From: Orobanche coerulescens
Lineage: Eukaryota; Streptophyta; Magnoliopsida; Lamiales; Orobanchaceae
Length of the DNA: 64,000 nt
Direction: 5' to 3'
Assembly: GCA_033398695.1 (NCBI GenBank)
Contig: CM065817.1
Coordinates: 68,994,001-69,058,000, forward strand
Part shown: piece by piece, positions 32,996 to 43,659 of the stretch
Numbering within the stretch: the stretch's first letter is position 1
Layout: the number at the start of each line of letters is the position of its first letter
The notes under the pieces: model-generated
The model's database searches: none
Seen by the model: only the letters and a program-made list of their open reading frames with translations
Told to the model about the DNA's origin: nothing
Translations under genes and position numbers: made by a program

Positions 32996-34239
32996 TGTTA
33001 GGCGTATTTTTATACGCTTATTTATCATTATTCTTTATCCATTTTTATGTCTAAACCTGCATAAATGAGCCTTTAATGCACTATTCTTTTATGTTTGGCA
33101 GGAAATTGGAGTCCGGAAGCTCAAATGATAAAAACGAGCGAAAACGGCAAATTTTGGCCTGGGGCCGCGGCACAAGGAAAGCGGGCCGCGACACACGAAT
33201 GTGACCTGAAAGTGCCGAACCAACTGTACCCTGAGCCGCGGCACAAGGATGCTGAGCCGCGGCCCAGAAGGAAAATGTCGCGCCCAGGCAACTCGCTGAA
33301 AGTCAGGGGCCGCGGCACAGATTAAGTAATTAGGGAGAATGATCGGAGGATCGTTTTGGAGGCTGATGAGAGTTATAAATAAAGGTTTAAGGTCATAATT
33401 AGGGAGAATGATCGGAGGATCGATCATCATCAAGGAAGAGAAGCAGAAACCACCAAGGAGCAGAGAGCGGAAGCTAGAGAATGGAGGAATCCGAGCTCTT
33501 CAACTGCGTTTGATCTTTATGCTTTCTTCAATTACTTCTGTATTTTTATTCCTTAGCATGTCAGGCTAAAACCTTGTTCTAGGATTTTGATGAAACTGAG
33601 GTTTTGACGGATTTACTTTGATTATCTATATAATTCCCTTTTCTGTTGAGTTTTCCCAATTTTTTTTAATGTTTTCAATTGTGTGGCCTATAATTGAATT
33701 GTTTTAATTACGCAACTCGAATCGGGAGAGGAGAGTTGGTGAGGAAATATTGGTGAGAACCGTTTTATCTTGTGAGATAGGAATATACTCATAGGAACTA
33801 CGTGGCCTTTTTGAAGATTCTGTGCCTTTTGCCTATTGTCGAATTAATTCACCTAGGGATAGAGTGTATTATTCGCCTTAGAAAAATCTACTGACCTCGG
33901 GAGAGACGGTAGAGTACTTTAGCAACCTTCGCCTTAAATAAATTGGGAAATGATTAACTTCAGATAATCGAGAGTAAATTTGGATAAAACGAGGTGGATC
34001 ACAATCCTAGATTTATTTCTTATTTGATTTTCTTTCTTCAATCGATCGTTTTTACTATTTATTATTTTATTGGTTTTCTTTAGTTATTACGTGCAACTCA
34101 ACCTTCGACAGTTCAAATAAAATTAGAATACATATAAATCGATAATTAGTAATTCAGTCCTCGTGGGAACGATATCTTACTCATCATTTTATTACTTGTC
34201 TACGATAACGTGCACTTGCGTTAAATGAAATTCGCAACA
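32996..34239 (+). repeat. H 3' LTR (complete, about 1.24 kb)
   Basis: TGTTAGGCGTATTTTTATAC...AAATTCGCAACA. The array is at 33164-33319 and TATAAATA at 33374-33381. A 27-bp duplication (TTAGGGAGAATGATCGGAGG, at about 33339 and 33401) flanks the TATA box. No ORF. Confidence 0.85.
33164..33381 (+). promoter_or_regulatory. Motif array plus TATA box of LTR H
   Basis: Five copies of GCCGCGGCAC or close variants (33164-33173, about 33183, 33232-33243, 33253, 33306-33319), then TATAAATA at 33374-33381. The dialect equals that of the array at 19473-19845 in the same element. The duplicated 27-bp segment lengthens the gap between array and TATA box. Confidence 0.65.
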
Positions 34240-34723
34240 TGTAGTGATTCGGGGAGGACGGATAAATTACTAGGAGAGCATTAGATGCCTTCGGTTGGAG
34301 CAAATTTTATCCCTAGAAACCTGATAGGTTGCTAGATAAGATTCAATTGTGAAACTGATTTGCGTCGATGGTATAAACTAAACTTGTTCACGAACCATAG
34401 AAACCGTATAGGTTGAGGGGAGTGAACAAGGGGAAAAAGAAGATTGAATCATCTATTAGATGGGTTGGTGTGGGACACCATTTATGAAAATTAATAGACT
34501 AGAAACCTGTTCGGTTGCCCTCTATTAAGATTTATAAAGAACTCGATCACCACTATGAAGTAGTGCAACGATACTTCCGGATTTCACATGGGAGTGTGTT
34601 GTTCCGATAAAAATAGTGGGAGCTGGGTAACAAGAATAGAAAAGACCTTAATTCTATACTCAGAACATAATATAACAAGTCACTAATTAATCTGTTATAC
34701 TTAATGAAGACATAACTCTCAAT
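34240..34723 (+). other. E untranslated leader
   Basis: 484 bases without ORF or motif array, upstream of the E gag. Contains repeated short phrases (AGAAACCTGATAGG, AGAAACCTGTTCGG, AGAAACCGTATAGG). No primer-binding site is visible, so the LTR end and primer site of E were lost around the junction with G and H. Confidence 0.5.
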
Positions 34724-35560
34724 ATGACAATGAATCCACTCGCAATTCTACTCGAAAAGAACACCCTGATTGGACCTAACTTTGTGCACTGGCTCCGAAA
34801 TCTGATGATTTTCCTCACTATGGAGGCACTGGATACGTCTTGGAGACAGACATTCCGACGACTCCTATGCGGACCAGAGCCAATCAGGAAGAGATTGAAA
34901 ACCTCAAAAAGTGGGTTAAGGATGACATAAAAGTCTGTGCGTACATGATGGCTTCTATGTCTAATGATCTTCAGAGAGATCATGAGAAAATGACTTCTGC
35001 TAGGAAGATTCTATCTCACTTAACCGAACTTTATGATGAGCACAGCTGAACTGCTAGATATGAGATATCCAAGCAACTGTTCGGTGCAAGGATGAAGGAT
35101 GGTGAGAAGGTTGGGGAACACATCCTTAAAATAATATCCATGATCAAGAGATTGGAGGCTCTTGATTTTAAAATGGATACTTCTTTCAAAACCGACCTTA
35201 TCCTACAGTCTCTGCCTAATTCCTTCTCACAGTTTGTTATGAACTTCAAGTGCAATGAGATTGCATGTAACTTAGCCGGGCTAATGAACAAACCGGTGAC
35301 CGCTCAGTCTCAGATGAAGACCCCGCGGATGAAGGAGTCTGCCCTTGTGATTTTTTATGGACCTCGGAGGTCTAAGAACAAGAAGAAAAAGGCCAAGAAG
35401 CAAACTGGACCACATGTCAAGGACTTCAAGGGCAAGGGCAAGGCCCCAACAGTTCCGAAGAACAAGAAGAAGAAGAAGGATGCTTGTCTCAAGTGCGGTG
35501 AGCTGGGCCACTGGGCTAGAGACTGTCCGATTCTTCCTGGCACTTCAGGTATAGAACTTT
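34724..35560 (+). pseudogene. gag: E gag (Angela/Tork-like copia), frameshifted
   Basis: Begins MTMNPLAILLEKNTLIGPNF at 34724; a frameshift near 34840 moves the frame to KKWVKDDIKVCAYMMASMSN, a TGA follows at 35047-35049, and the last part (35092 on) has GEHILKIISMIKRLEALDF, a Lys-rich stretch and an intact zinc knuckle CLKCGELGHWARDC near 35490-35530. This is a gag of UBN2 type. It is distinct from the SIRE-like gags of A, B and F. Confidence 0.8.
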
Positions 35561-36834
35561 TATTTTTGGAAACAAATTGTTACGCACTCGTATTTTCTAC
35601 TTCTGGATCTTTGGATTACGTGCTAGTTCTCATATTTGTACCGTGAATCAGGATTTGGAACAAAGTAGGAATCTTGGAGCTAGAGAAGTTATGATCACAG
35701 TCGGAAGCGGGCATAGTGTCGAGGCGACCGACATAGGATCACTTATTTTGGGGTTTAGAATACGGCTTTGTTTTGGCTTTAGAAGATGTACATGTTTTGA
35801 ACAAGGGGCACAAAAACATTGTATCCATTCCGGTCATGGACCAAAAGAGCTTTTCATTTTTCATTGGTGATGGTTCCTGCAAAATTTATTTCAGAAATAA
35901 ACAAGTGGGTACTGCTACATTATTTAAAGGATTGTATCATCTGAATCTCAGCAACAAAGTAGTTGTGAATACTATGACTAGAAAACGTGGTAGGGATGAA
36001 ACCAATGAAGTTTTGAAATGGGATCTTAGACTTGGTCATGTTGGTCAGACCAAGGTTTACAAGATGGAAAAAGATGGACTTATGGGTCTATTGGGATTAG
36101 ATCCCTTTCCTACTTGTGAATCTTGCCTTAAAGGCAAAATGACTAAGTCCCCCTTCACATGGTCTTTTGAAAGAGCCGCTGATAAACTGGGATTAATCCA
36201 TACCGACGTATGTGGTGCTTTGGAAGCAGCACGTGACGGATATCAATATTTCATTACGTTTACAGATGATCATACTAGGTATGGTTATGTATACTCAATG
36301 AAACATAAATCCGAGGCTTTTGAGAAATTACAGGAATTCCAAGACCTAGTCGAGAAACGAACTGGTAATCATATCAAATCACTTCGGTCGGACCGAGGTG
36401 GTGAGTATATGAGTTCGGAGTTTGACAAGTTCCTTAAAGAACATGGAATAGTATCACAACTAACACCTACAGGTACTCCTCAGTTAAATGGTGTGTCAGA
36501 AAGAAGGAACCGGACATTGTTGAACATGGTCCGTTTCATGCTGGGCTATACTGACTTACCGATTTACTTCTGGGGGTATGCACTCCTGACTGCCGCCTAT
36601 ATCTTGAACAGATGTCCTTCCAATTCCGTTCCTAAAACTCCACATGAGATGTGGGAGGGCAGGAAACCAAGTCTTAATCATATTAGGATTTGGGGATGTC
36701 CCGCCTATGTCAAGAAGACTAAGGTGGAGAAGTTGGAAGCTAGGTCCGCGAAAGGACGTTTCATTGGATTCCCGTCTGGGATGATGGGATATCTATTCAA
36801 CATGTCCGAAGATCGAAAGATCGTTGTTGCTTAA
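35561..36834 (+). pseudogene. pol: E integrase
   Basis: A 353-aa open frame from 35773. It carries the pre-integrase HHCC finger (RLGHVGQTKVY, CESCLKGKMTKSPF), the catalytic core with first Asp in HTDVCGALE, second in SDRGGEYMSSEF and Glu in NGVSERRNRTLL, and the C-terminal WGCPAYVKK block. Between the gag zinc knuckle and this frame the protease region (35561-35772) is degraded: only GSGHSVEATDIGS-like remnants can be read. Ends in a stop at 36832-36834. Confidence 0.85.
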
Positions 36835-38165
36835 CAAGCACACTTCCTGGAAGAAGAGATTCATTCAGGAAGGCGGAGCAGGTAGAAATATTTCTTTGGA
36901 AGAATACAATGAAACTCCTCAGGAGACACCTGTGTAAGAAAATGAAACCAAACCTTCTGGAACACAAGTACAACAACCTCGTAGGTCTAGTAGGGTATCT
37001 CATTTACCTGAGAGGTATAGTTTTATGCACTTGGAGGAATTGGGTTTCCACGAGGTTCCAGGTGATAAACAAGGGATCGATCCACGACCAATGACCTAGC
37101 AATGGTGGATGTAGACTCCATGAAATAGACTGTAGCAGTCTTCATGTAGTTGGGACATTCGTTTTGACAAGGCAGTCAAAGATTTTGACTTCGTGCAAAA
37201 TGAAGAGGAACATTGTGTATACAAGAGCGTTAGTGGGAGCTAGATTGCATCCTTAGTACTATATGTAGATGACATTCTACTAATAGGAAATGATGTGGGA
37301 ATGCTCAGTTCTGGGAAAGCTTGGCTTTCGAGTAATTTCCCCATGAAAGACTTGGGAGAAGAAACCTATATTCTTGGTATTCGAATCTACTAGTATAGAT
37401 CGAAGAGAATGATAAGTTTTTCCCAAGCCCTCTATATAGATTAGATCTTAAAGAGGGTTCCTTCCGATGCGACATGGAATAAAACTCACCTTGAAGATGT
37501 GTCCTCATAGTTATGAACAATGAAAGGAAATGAGTTATATACCATATGCTTCGACAGTGGATAGCCTTACATATACTTTATTGTGTACAAGACCTGACAT
37601 TGCGCATGTTGGAAGCGTGGTAAGTAGGTTTCGGGCTAACCCAGTCAAGGAACATTAGACCGCCGTAAAGAATGTTCTCAAGTACTTTAGAAGTACTAAG
37701 AGATCTGATTCTTATATATGGTGGTGGAGAACAGAATGTGGTGGGATTCACTGTATTGGACTTCCAAGGACAGAAAGACGATTATATGTCTATTTCTGGA
37801 TACATTTACTCTTAATGGAATAGCAGTATCTTGGCATAGTGCCAAGTATAGCGCGACTGCTGATTCCACCAGTTAGGCTGAGTATAAAGTGGCCTTGGAG
37901 GCCTCCAAAGGAAGGGTTAAGAAGTTACTAGGTGAAATTCTCATGACACTTTGTGTTACGCTGCCTGAGCGGTAGCACAGGCCTAGGAGCAAAGGTTTCA
38001 CAACAGTACAAAACATATTGAGAGAGAGTATCAACTCGTAAGATAATTTGTTCGCATAGAAATACATTGTACTGCATAGAGTAGAGTCATCCGACTACAT
38101 CGCTGATCCACTTACCAAGACACATTCTTAGATTAGCTTGGAGCGTATTCTGGAGAACATGGGTA
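36835..38165 (+). pseudogene. pol: E reverse transcriptase and RNase H, heavily decayed
   Basis: Only pieces remain: an integrase-RT linker (SHLPERYSFMHLEELG), RT fragments (WDIRFDKAVKDFDF and LVLYVDDILLIGNDV at about 37258), and RNase H (LLCTRPDIAHVGSVVSRF, ADPLTKT at about 38103). The finger and first palm part of RT, roughly 100 aa or more, is absent near 37100-37140. Multiple stops and shifts. The final ENMGIRL is the usual copia pol end and is followed at once by D. Confidence 0.75.
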
Positions 38166-38690
38166 TTAGATTGTAATACCCGTAATTTCGATTTCCGGTA
38201 ATTTCTTTTATTTCGGCGAACGTCCACTTTGACGACTCGCTCATGACCGTTTCGTCATTACGAGAATGATTAATTCTACACTTTTTGTCATCCGAGTTCG
38301 TTTCGGTGTTGTTTTGTTGAGTTCCGTGCTTTTTGGCGACTTTTCCGCACTTGAGCTTGATTCTTGCGAATCTCGTTTGAAACTGCTGTTTCGATCCCGT
38401 AAGTCCGTTTAACTTTGTTATACGTGTTGTGAACTTCGGTTTGGTTATTCGATCACGTATCGTGATTTTCGGGCATTTTGGGCCATTCTGTAATTTACCC
38501 AAAGTTGGGGGTATCCGCATTCGTATTTGTTGTTTTGACCTTTTTCATGGTCGAGTACGATATATTGTTGCATGGTATTTCTTTTCGGATCGATGTTGTT
38601 GTCCGAGAGCATTTTGTCGTGTTCGTTTCGTGCGTTTTCGGGAAATCGAGTCGTCGAGTCTTGGCGGCTAGGCACTGGCCGGCCACGTGC

Positions 38691-40116
38691 GGCAGGGACC
38701 GGCCAGGTGCGCACGAGCGTGGTGCACGAGCTGCACGCACGAGCGAGTTGTCACAACCCGATATGCCGTGTCTGTGTTGACCGTCCAAATGAGCCGTGCC
38801 TCCTGGTTAGCTTGCCACACGAGGGGTAAAAGGGGGCGACATTAGTCCGGAGAGCTTGTCACTGGTCGAGGACTTGACAATGAAGGGGATCGTTGCGGGT
38901 AGGGCACAACTGGTCGGGGGCTACTTCCGTCTCCCTGATGAGCCCATGGCAGGGCGAAACCAGTTGGCATGCTATGTGGGATAGGCTGGCCCCGGGGTGT
39001 GAGGGCCCCCGGGACGCCGCACGGGCTTCGGAACTCCCGTCCCGTGACAAATGGTATTAGAGCTGAAACCTCTCTCAGTACGACATGGTTCGGGTGTGGT
39101 CAAGTTCTACCGAAACCGATGAGGGCGGGGAGTGAACGCCGGTGAAAAGAGGGCACGGTCAAAGTGCGGCTCCCGACAAGGCTTCTAGGCGGAGAACATG
39201 AACCGATTTTATGCGGGAATGAGAGGTGGTCCTAGGCTTGTGAGATCAGACGGTCCGGAATGTGGACACACTTGTATTGCGCACTTTTGGTAGCTCCACC
39301 TTTCGGTGACTGGGGTGTAAGAGCGTGGATCATCGTGGGCCATTGTGGGAACCTCGACATGCGGGAAAAATGCTGCGGCTGAGGGAATGTCGTTCAACCG
39401 AGGTACTAACGCCAGGAAGCGCATAGGGTGAAGGTTGATGTCGATCGGTGATGCGGTATGTGCGTGGCGCACTGCGGGCTAGCGCGAGGCGTGCGAGTGA
39501 AGAGCCTTTCCATCAAGGGTATGGTGTCGTATGTGTATGGGCACGATCGTTTTGTGTGCGTGGGACAATACAGTGTGCGGAAAGAAACATTCTTCCCCAG
39601 CACGAGGACGTGCTGCGATTTGAGTGGGGGAGGATGTCACGACCCGATATGTCGTGTCTGTGTTGACCGTCCAAATGAGGCGTGCCTTCTGGTTAGCTTG
39701 CCACAAGAGGGGTAAAAGGGGGCGACATTAGCATTAAGGCGTTGTTTGCCCGGATGCATCGGTCTGGCCGAGTCAGGCATGCTCACCCGGTTTAGTCCAG
39801 AGAGCTTGTCACTGGTCGAGGACTTGACAATGAAGGGGATCATTGCGGGTAGGGCACAACTGGTCGGGGGCTACTGCTGTCTCCCTGATGAGCCCATGGC
39901 AGGGCGAAACCAGTTGGCATGCTATTTGGGATAGAGTGGTCCCGGGGTGTGAGGGCCCCCGGGACGCCGCACGGGCTTCGGAACTCCCGTCCCGTGACAG
40001 AGTGTTCGTGCCCGGTGCTCGTGCGTTCCGGCAGTTGGCCGACAGTGGGCGCGCACGACCTGGCGCATGACCGGCCGCTCGTGCGTGCCTGCTCGTGCGT
40101 GCTGGGCAGTATATAT
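38691..40116 (+). promoter_or_regulatory. D motif array (split by the TRIM) plus TATA box
   Basis: Repeated GCACGAGC or GCTCGTGC with CGTGCG overlaps: 38711-38748 on the left of the TRIM and 40004-40105 on the right. TATATAT at 40110-40116 follows a few bases after the last copies. Rich in CG, unlike the surrounding LTR. A fourth dialect of the array-TATA layout. Confidence 0.5.
38749..39999 (+). mobile_element. TRIM: miniature LTR retrotransposon inside the D LTR
   Basis: Two direct repeats TGTCACRACCCGAT...CCCGTGACA at 38749-39049 (301 bp) and 39635-39999 (365 bp), each with short inverted ends TGTCAC/GTGACA. TGGTATTAGAGC, a tRNA-iMet primer-binding site, is at 39052-39063, and a polypurine tract GAGTGGGGGAGGA ends at 39634. 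The internal 585 bp have no coding sequence. The left LTR lacks 64 bp present in the right one, a deletion between short TTAG repeats. Flanking GAGT (38745-38748 and 40000-40003) is a 4-bp target duplication. Confidence 0.85.
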
Positions 40117-40830
40117 GATCGAGCAGACGTGTTTTTCACCCATTTTCTCATTCTTTTCCTTCTATTTTGCGGCTGGAGGTGTGGTAAACGTGTATAGATG
40201 TTGTTCAACTATCAATCCACGAAGTTATTGAGTTCATATCATTGATTGATCATCCTATATCCTCCTTTGATCCAGCGAATCAAGGTAATCTCTTCCTAGA
40301 ACCCTAGTTTCTTGAATTTTGGTGTTTTTGCATTTTTGTCCGATTCGTTCCGTATTGTTGATTAATTCATGATGGGTATGATTAATCTTGGTAGTATTCT
40401 TGTGTTTAACATCATTTAATCCATTGTTCTTCGTCGAATCGAAGTATAATTCTTGATTTCCTTCGAATCGACTTTTTGGGGGATTTGTTCTTGATTTCCT
40501 TTTCCATCCGTTTTTGATGGATCGATTGTTGTTAAATGATGTTGTTAAACATATCCTATGGATTGTATATCTATATTTCGTTTTGAAATTCCGTTTTCAT
40601 GTTTTGACGGGACGAATCGTGTTCTTGGCCATTTTGGGGGAAACACTTGAACTTTCGTTATTCATTCTTTGAATTCAACGGCTTTGAGTCGTGCTATGGA
40701 ATTCATTTTCATTGTTGTTATTGTCCTTCGTAGTTTATTATTGCGAATTGGCGTTCGGTGGAGTCGGCAGGTTCATAGTCGGTTCGTGCCAACCTACTTC
40801 GGTCGATTCTCCGCGTTGTGGTTATTAGAG

Positions 40831-41978
40831 GCAAGTACCTTGTCCATACTTTTCTTGTTTTGTGGATATGATGATTGGTGATCGTCTTGGTATGTTTGTT
40901 TGTTTGTTTGAAATGAGTTTTCAAAAGATTCGGTTAGCCTCGTTAAAGGCTCTCTTTCAAAACCGTGTGTATTTTGTGATTGGTGTGTCTCATAAACGAT
41001 TATGTGAATCCTTTGGATATATTTGGTGTTGATGTTGCGCTTAATAATGCGTGTGTACGTATATTACCTCTTTTCGGTGCGTTATGGTTTGACGTGCTGT
41101 TTTTCTAAGTGTTTGATGCCTCTAGGTGAATTGTTTGGATATCCTCGGTGTGATATGTTATTTGCGCATGATTCCTTCGCTCACCTCGGGGGGTCCGACG
41201 GGATCACGGAGGGAATTCCAATGGCTTCAACCTGGATTCACGAGTGGTGAATGTATTTTACTCACCTCGGGGGGTCCAACGGGATCACGGAGGGAATTCC
41301 AATGGCTTCGACCTGGATTCATGAGTAAAAACTTCACGAGTTGCTGTGTGTGTTGTGTGAATGTATTTTGCTCACCTCGGGAGGGTTCGACGGGGCCACA
41401 GAGGGAATTCCAATGGCTTTGACCTGGATTCACGAGTAAAAACTTCACGAGTGCATATGTATATTTTGTGAATGTGTTTGCTCACCTCGGGAGGGTTCGA
41501 CAGGGCCACGGAGGGAATTCCAATGTCTTCGACCTGGATTCACGAGTGAAACTTCACGAGTTGGTGTTGATGTTATGTCTGTCGAGGACGCATGATGTGG
41601 GTTTTAACCTTGTTTGTTGTTGTTGGTTTCATTTGTGAAAACAAAACCTTTGGGTTGTGACCCTGTTGATTTTGGGAAGAGAAGGATTCGGTAATCCTAA
41701 ATTGTTTTCTAGTAAAACCCTCGATGGCATTTTAAACTGTTTTATAAATTGTTTTCCCTTGATTTGTGATCTTTCGGTTTTGGAATATTTTACTCAAACT
41801 CTTCCTCGGGAAGTATTCGTTTCGTTGTATTTGAATCTTTGAGGATTCGTGGTTATTGTTATTCGTGGAATATGAATTGTATGGCTCGTATTTTTGCACT
41901 TGTACTTGCACTAGCAAAACAGTGGAGTTTTGCTAACCCCCGAGTATTCGGGGGGTAGATGTCTATTTTTGCATTCAG
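40831..41978 (+). other. Possible leader intron in the D LTR (GC-AG)
   Basis: AG/GCAAGTACCTT at 40829 onward matches the rare GC donor consensus. The acceptor-like TTTTTGCATTCAG ends at 41978, just after the CCCCC/GGGGG hairpin. The same donor and acceptor blocks occur in the LTR of C. Prediction only. Confidence 0.35.
41180..41560 (+). repeat. Four tandem repeats in the D LTR
   Basis: Units start at 41180, 41261, 41371 and 41481 with CTCACCTCGGG, followed by a GACGGG-ATCACGGAGGG block, GGAATTCCAATG, a GACCTGGATTCACGAGT block and, in most units, AAACTTCACGAG. Unit lengths are 81, 110 and 110 bp. A related CCACCTCG...GGTCCGACGGGATCATCG unit is present twice in the LTR of C (about 55284 and 55368). 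Confidence 0.85.
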
Positions 41979-42317
41979 GTTTGGGAGCATAACACAGGGT
42001 CGGCACGAAGGATGATGAAAGATGAACGATACTAATCACACGGGGATCCGTATGATGTCATATTGGTTTAGTTGTATTTTATTTCTGCTGCAGTATTCTT
42101 TCCCCCTTGTACGGGAGTGTGTTGTATCCGACCCCTGCGTGGGCATGTATTGTAATTGAGTTGTATGTATTTATTGAAAGACCAAATCGGTCTAGTGAGT
42201 CATTTTAGCCTTAAAGGCATCGTTGAGTTGTTCGGTTTTGTTACCAGCCTGGTAGAACCTTGAGGAAAGGTTCTACGGCGTGTAATATCCCTGAGCGGAT
42301 TGGGGGTGTTACATAAA

Positions 42318-42330
42318 TGGTATCGGAGCT
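42318..42330 (+). other. D primer-binding site (tRNA-iMet type)
   Basis: TGGTATCGGAGCT lies four bases after the LTR end. The following 200 bp are non-coding leader up to the insertion of B. Confidence 0.8.
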
Positions 42331-42539
42331 TAGGTTGTGGAAACCTAGGCTGTCGGGTCAGTGGTGTCTGTTGAGTTTTTGTCTCGTCAGATTTTATCTG
42401 ATTGAGTCATGTCGCGATGCGTCGTATGAGTTTGTTGGTCGTGATTAGTATCGTGGGCGATCATCATCTTCGTGCGACCTGTGGATGTAAGTCTCCCTTC
42501 TTTGTGTTTGTGCTTCGTCTGATGCGAGTTACAGGTATG

Positions 42540-43598
42540 GGTTGGAACAATAATTTTTAGATAATTTTATACATTTTGATGATGTGTTATTAAAACCAAA
42601 ATTTACTTAAAACATATTTTTCCTTCAGTTAACGTACGTAAATCAAACCATCTTAACGTACGTAATATTCATAGTTGTTTGCAAGAATTTCAGTACAGTT
42701 AACGTCCGTTACTCGCCTATCATAACGTACGTAACACTCATTATTTTCATAAGTTTTTCTGTACAGGTAACGTACGTAACCAGCTCTAGCTAACGTACGT
42801 AAGGTTTGAAATATTCTGACCGTTGGAAAAGTCATTAGCCGTTACAACAAGTCGTCACACTCAACGGATCTCTGACTGGAAGACTACGTACGTAACCATA
42901 CAGTTCATAACATAGGTAACGTATATTGTCAGATCTCACTGAACCAGTTCTTCACTGATCGTTATGGCCGCTACGCAAAGCATATAACGTACGTAACATT
43001 CATAACGTACGTAACCAACAGCGCCTAACGTACGTAAGCAGTGAAACTGCTCCAACGGGAATATGAGCTCAAGAAGGCTATAAATAGGTCACTTCAAGGA
43101 GATGGAAGACGCACAAGTATTCTGAGCTTCCAAGCATACTCAAGCAATTCCAAGCATATATTTTGAGAGTTATACTTATTCCATATTGTGATACGAGAAG
43201 ATTTGTTCTATAATTTCCAATCTTCATTCTTGTATCAAAGAGCGATATATCGTGTAAAGTCAAGTTCCTACTCGCATTTGTTTTTGAAAAGGTTATCTTG
43301 TACCCGGAAAAACAAGAGAGTTTTTAGTGAGGTTGTTCTTGAGCCCAGAAATCAAGAAATTGTAAGAAGTTGGCACTAAACTAGAAAGTGCAATTCTAAG
43401 TTCTAAGAAAAGTCCTAGTCGATAAAACTAGGTAGGGGACGTAGGCTTCGTTAATAGCCGAACCTCTCGAACAATTTCTTGTGTTCTTTCTTTTCCGTAT
43501 TTTATTTACTCCGATATTTTTGCTTCCGCACAAAAAGAATTCAATACTCTTATCCGCACTATTCAACCCCCCCTTCTAGTGGCGGTACCAATCTAACA
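42540..43598 (+). repeat. B 5' LTR
   Basis: GTTGGAACAATAATTTTTAG...CCAATCTAACA. Array at 42629-43038, TATAAATA at 43079-43086, U5 block GGGGACGTAGGCTTCG near 43435, and ATTCAACCCCCCCTTCTAG near the 3' end, the usual SIRE U5 phrase. Confidence 0.95.
42629..43086 (+). promoter_or_regulatory. Motif array plus TATA box of LTR B
   Basis: About ten copies of TAACGTACGTAA (first 42629-42641, last 43025-43038), spaced 20-90 bp apart, then TATAAATA at 43079-43086, 40 bp on. The 3' LTR copy (50459-50928) has the same layout with several CG-to-TG changes. Confidence 0.7.
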
Positions 43599-43599
43599 A

Positions 43600-43614
43600 T
43601 TGGTATCGGAGCAG
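43600..43614 (+). other. B primer-binding site (tRNA-iMet type)
   Basis: TTGGTATCGGAGCAG starts two bases after the LTR end. Confidence 0.85.
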
Positions 43615-43659
43615 TCTCTTTATCACTGGATTAACACCCGCTAGAGAAAAGATCCAGAA

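Larger units (their letters stand above)
15639..34239 (+). mobile_element. Element H: Athila-like Ty3/gypsy derivative (interrupted by A)
   Basis: 5' LTR fragment, Athila-type primer-binding site, gag, protease, a non-coding block with motif array, a third ORF, a long 3' non-coding part, a run TGAGGACAAGGAAAGGCTC...TTTGGG typical of Athila ends, and a complete 3' LTR. RT, RNase H and integrase are absent, so H could move only with help from another element. Without A (22358-32272 plus one CCGTT) it is about 8.7 kb. The right flank is TGTAG (34240-34244); the left target copy was lost with the 5' LTR end. Confidence 0.8.
38172..42313 (+). repeat. D 5' LTR (about 2.9 kb without the TRIM)
   Basis: Contains the GCTCGTGC array and TATA box (38691-40116), a possible GC-AG leader intron (40831-41978), four tandem repeats (41180-41560) and the hairpin CCCCC-GAGTATTC-GGGGG (41937-41955). 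The TRIM sits at 38749-39999. Short ORFs here (for example 38478-38829 and 39840-40208, both strands) match nothing. Confidence 0.85.

Noticed and set aside
38128..38829. Several ORFs of 80-130 aa on both strands at the start of the D LTR
   Set aside because: GC-rich LTR with few stops; the same region in the 3' LTR start (63695 on) is non-coding, and no domain is recognisable.
38749..39999. Tandem duplication of the D LTR instead of a TRIM
   Set aside because: Primer-binding site after the first repeat, polypurine tract before the second, inverted TG/CA ends and a 4-bp target duplication indicate a retroelement.
39838..40208. 122-aa minus-strand ORF over the TRIM end and D array
   Set aside because: Spans an insertion boundary and the motif array, so it cannot be an ancestral gene.
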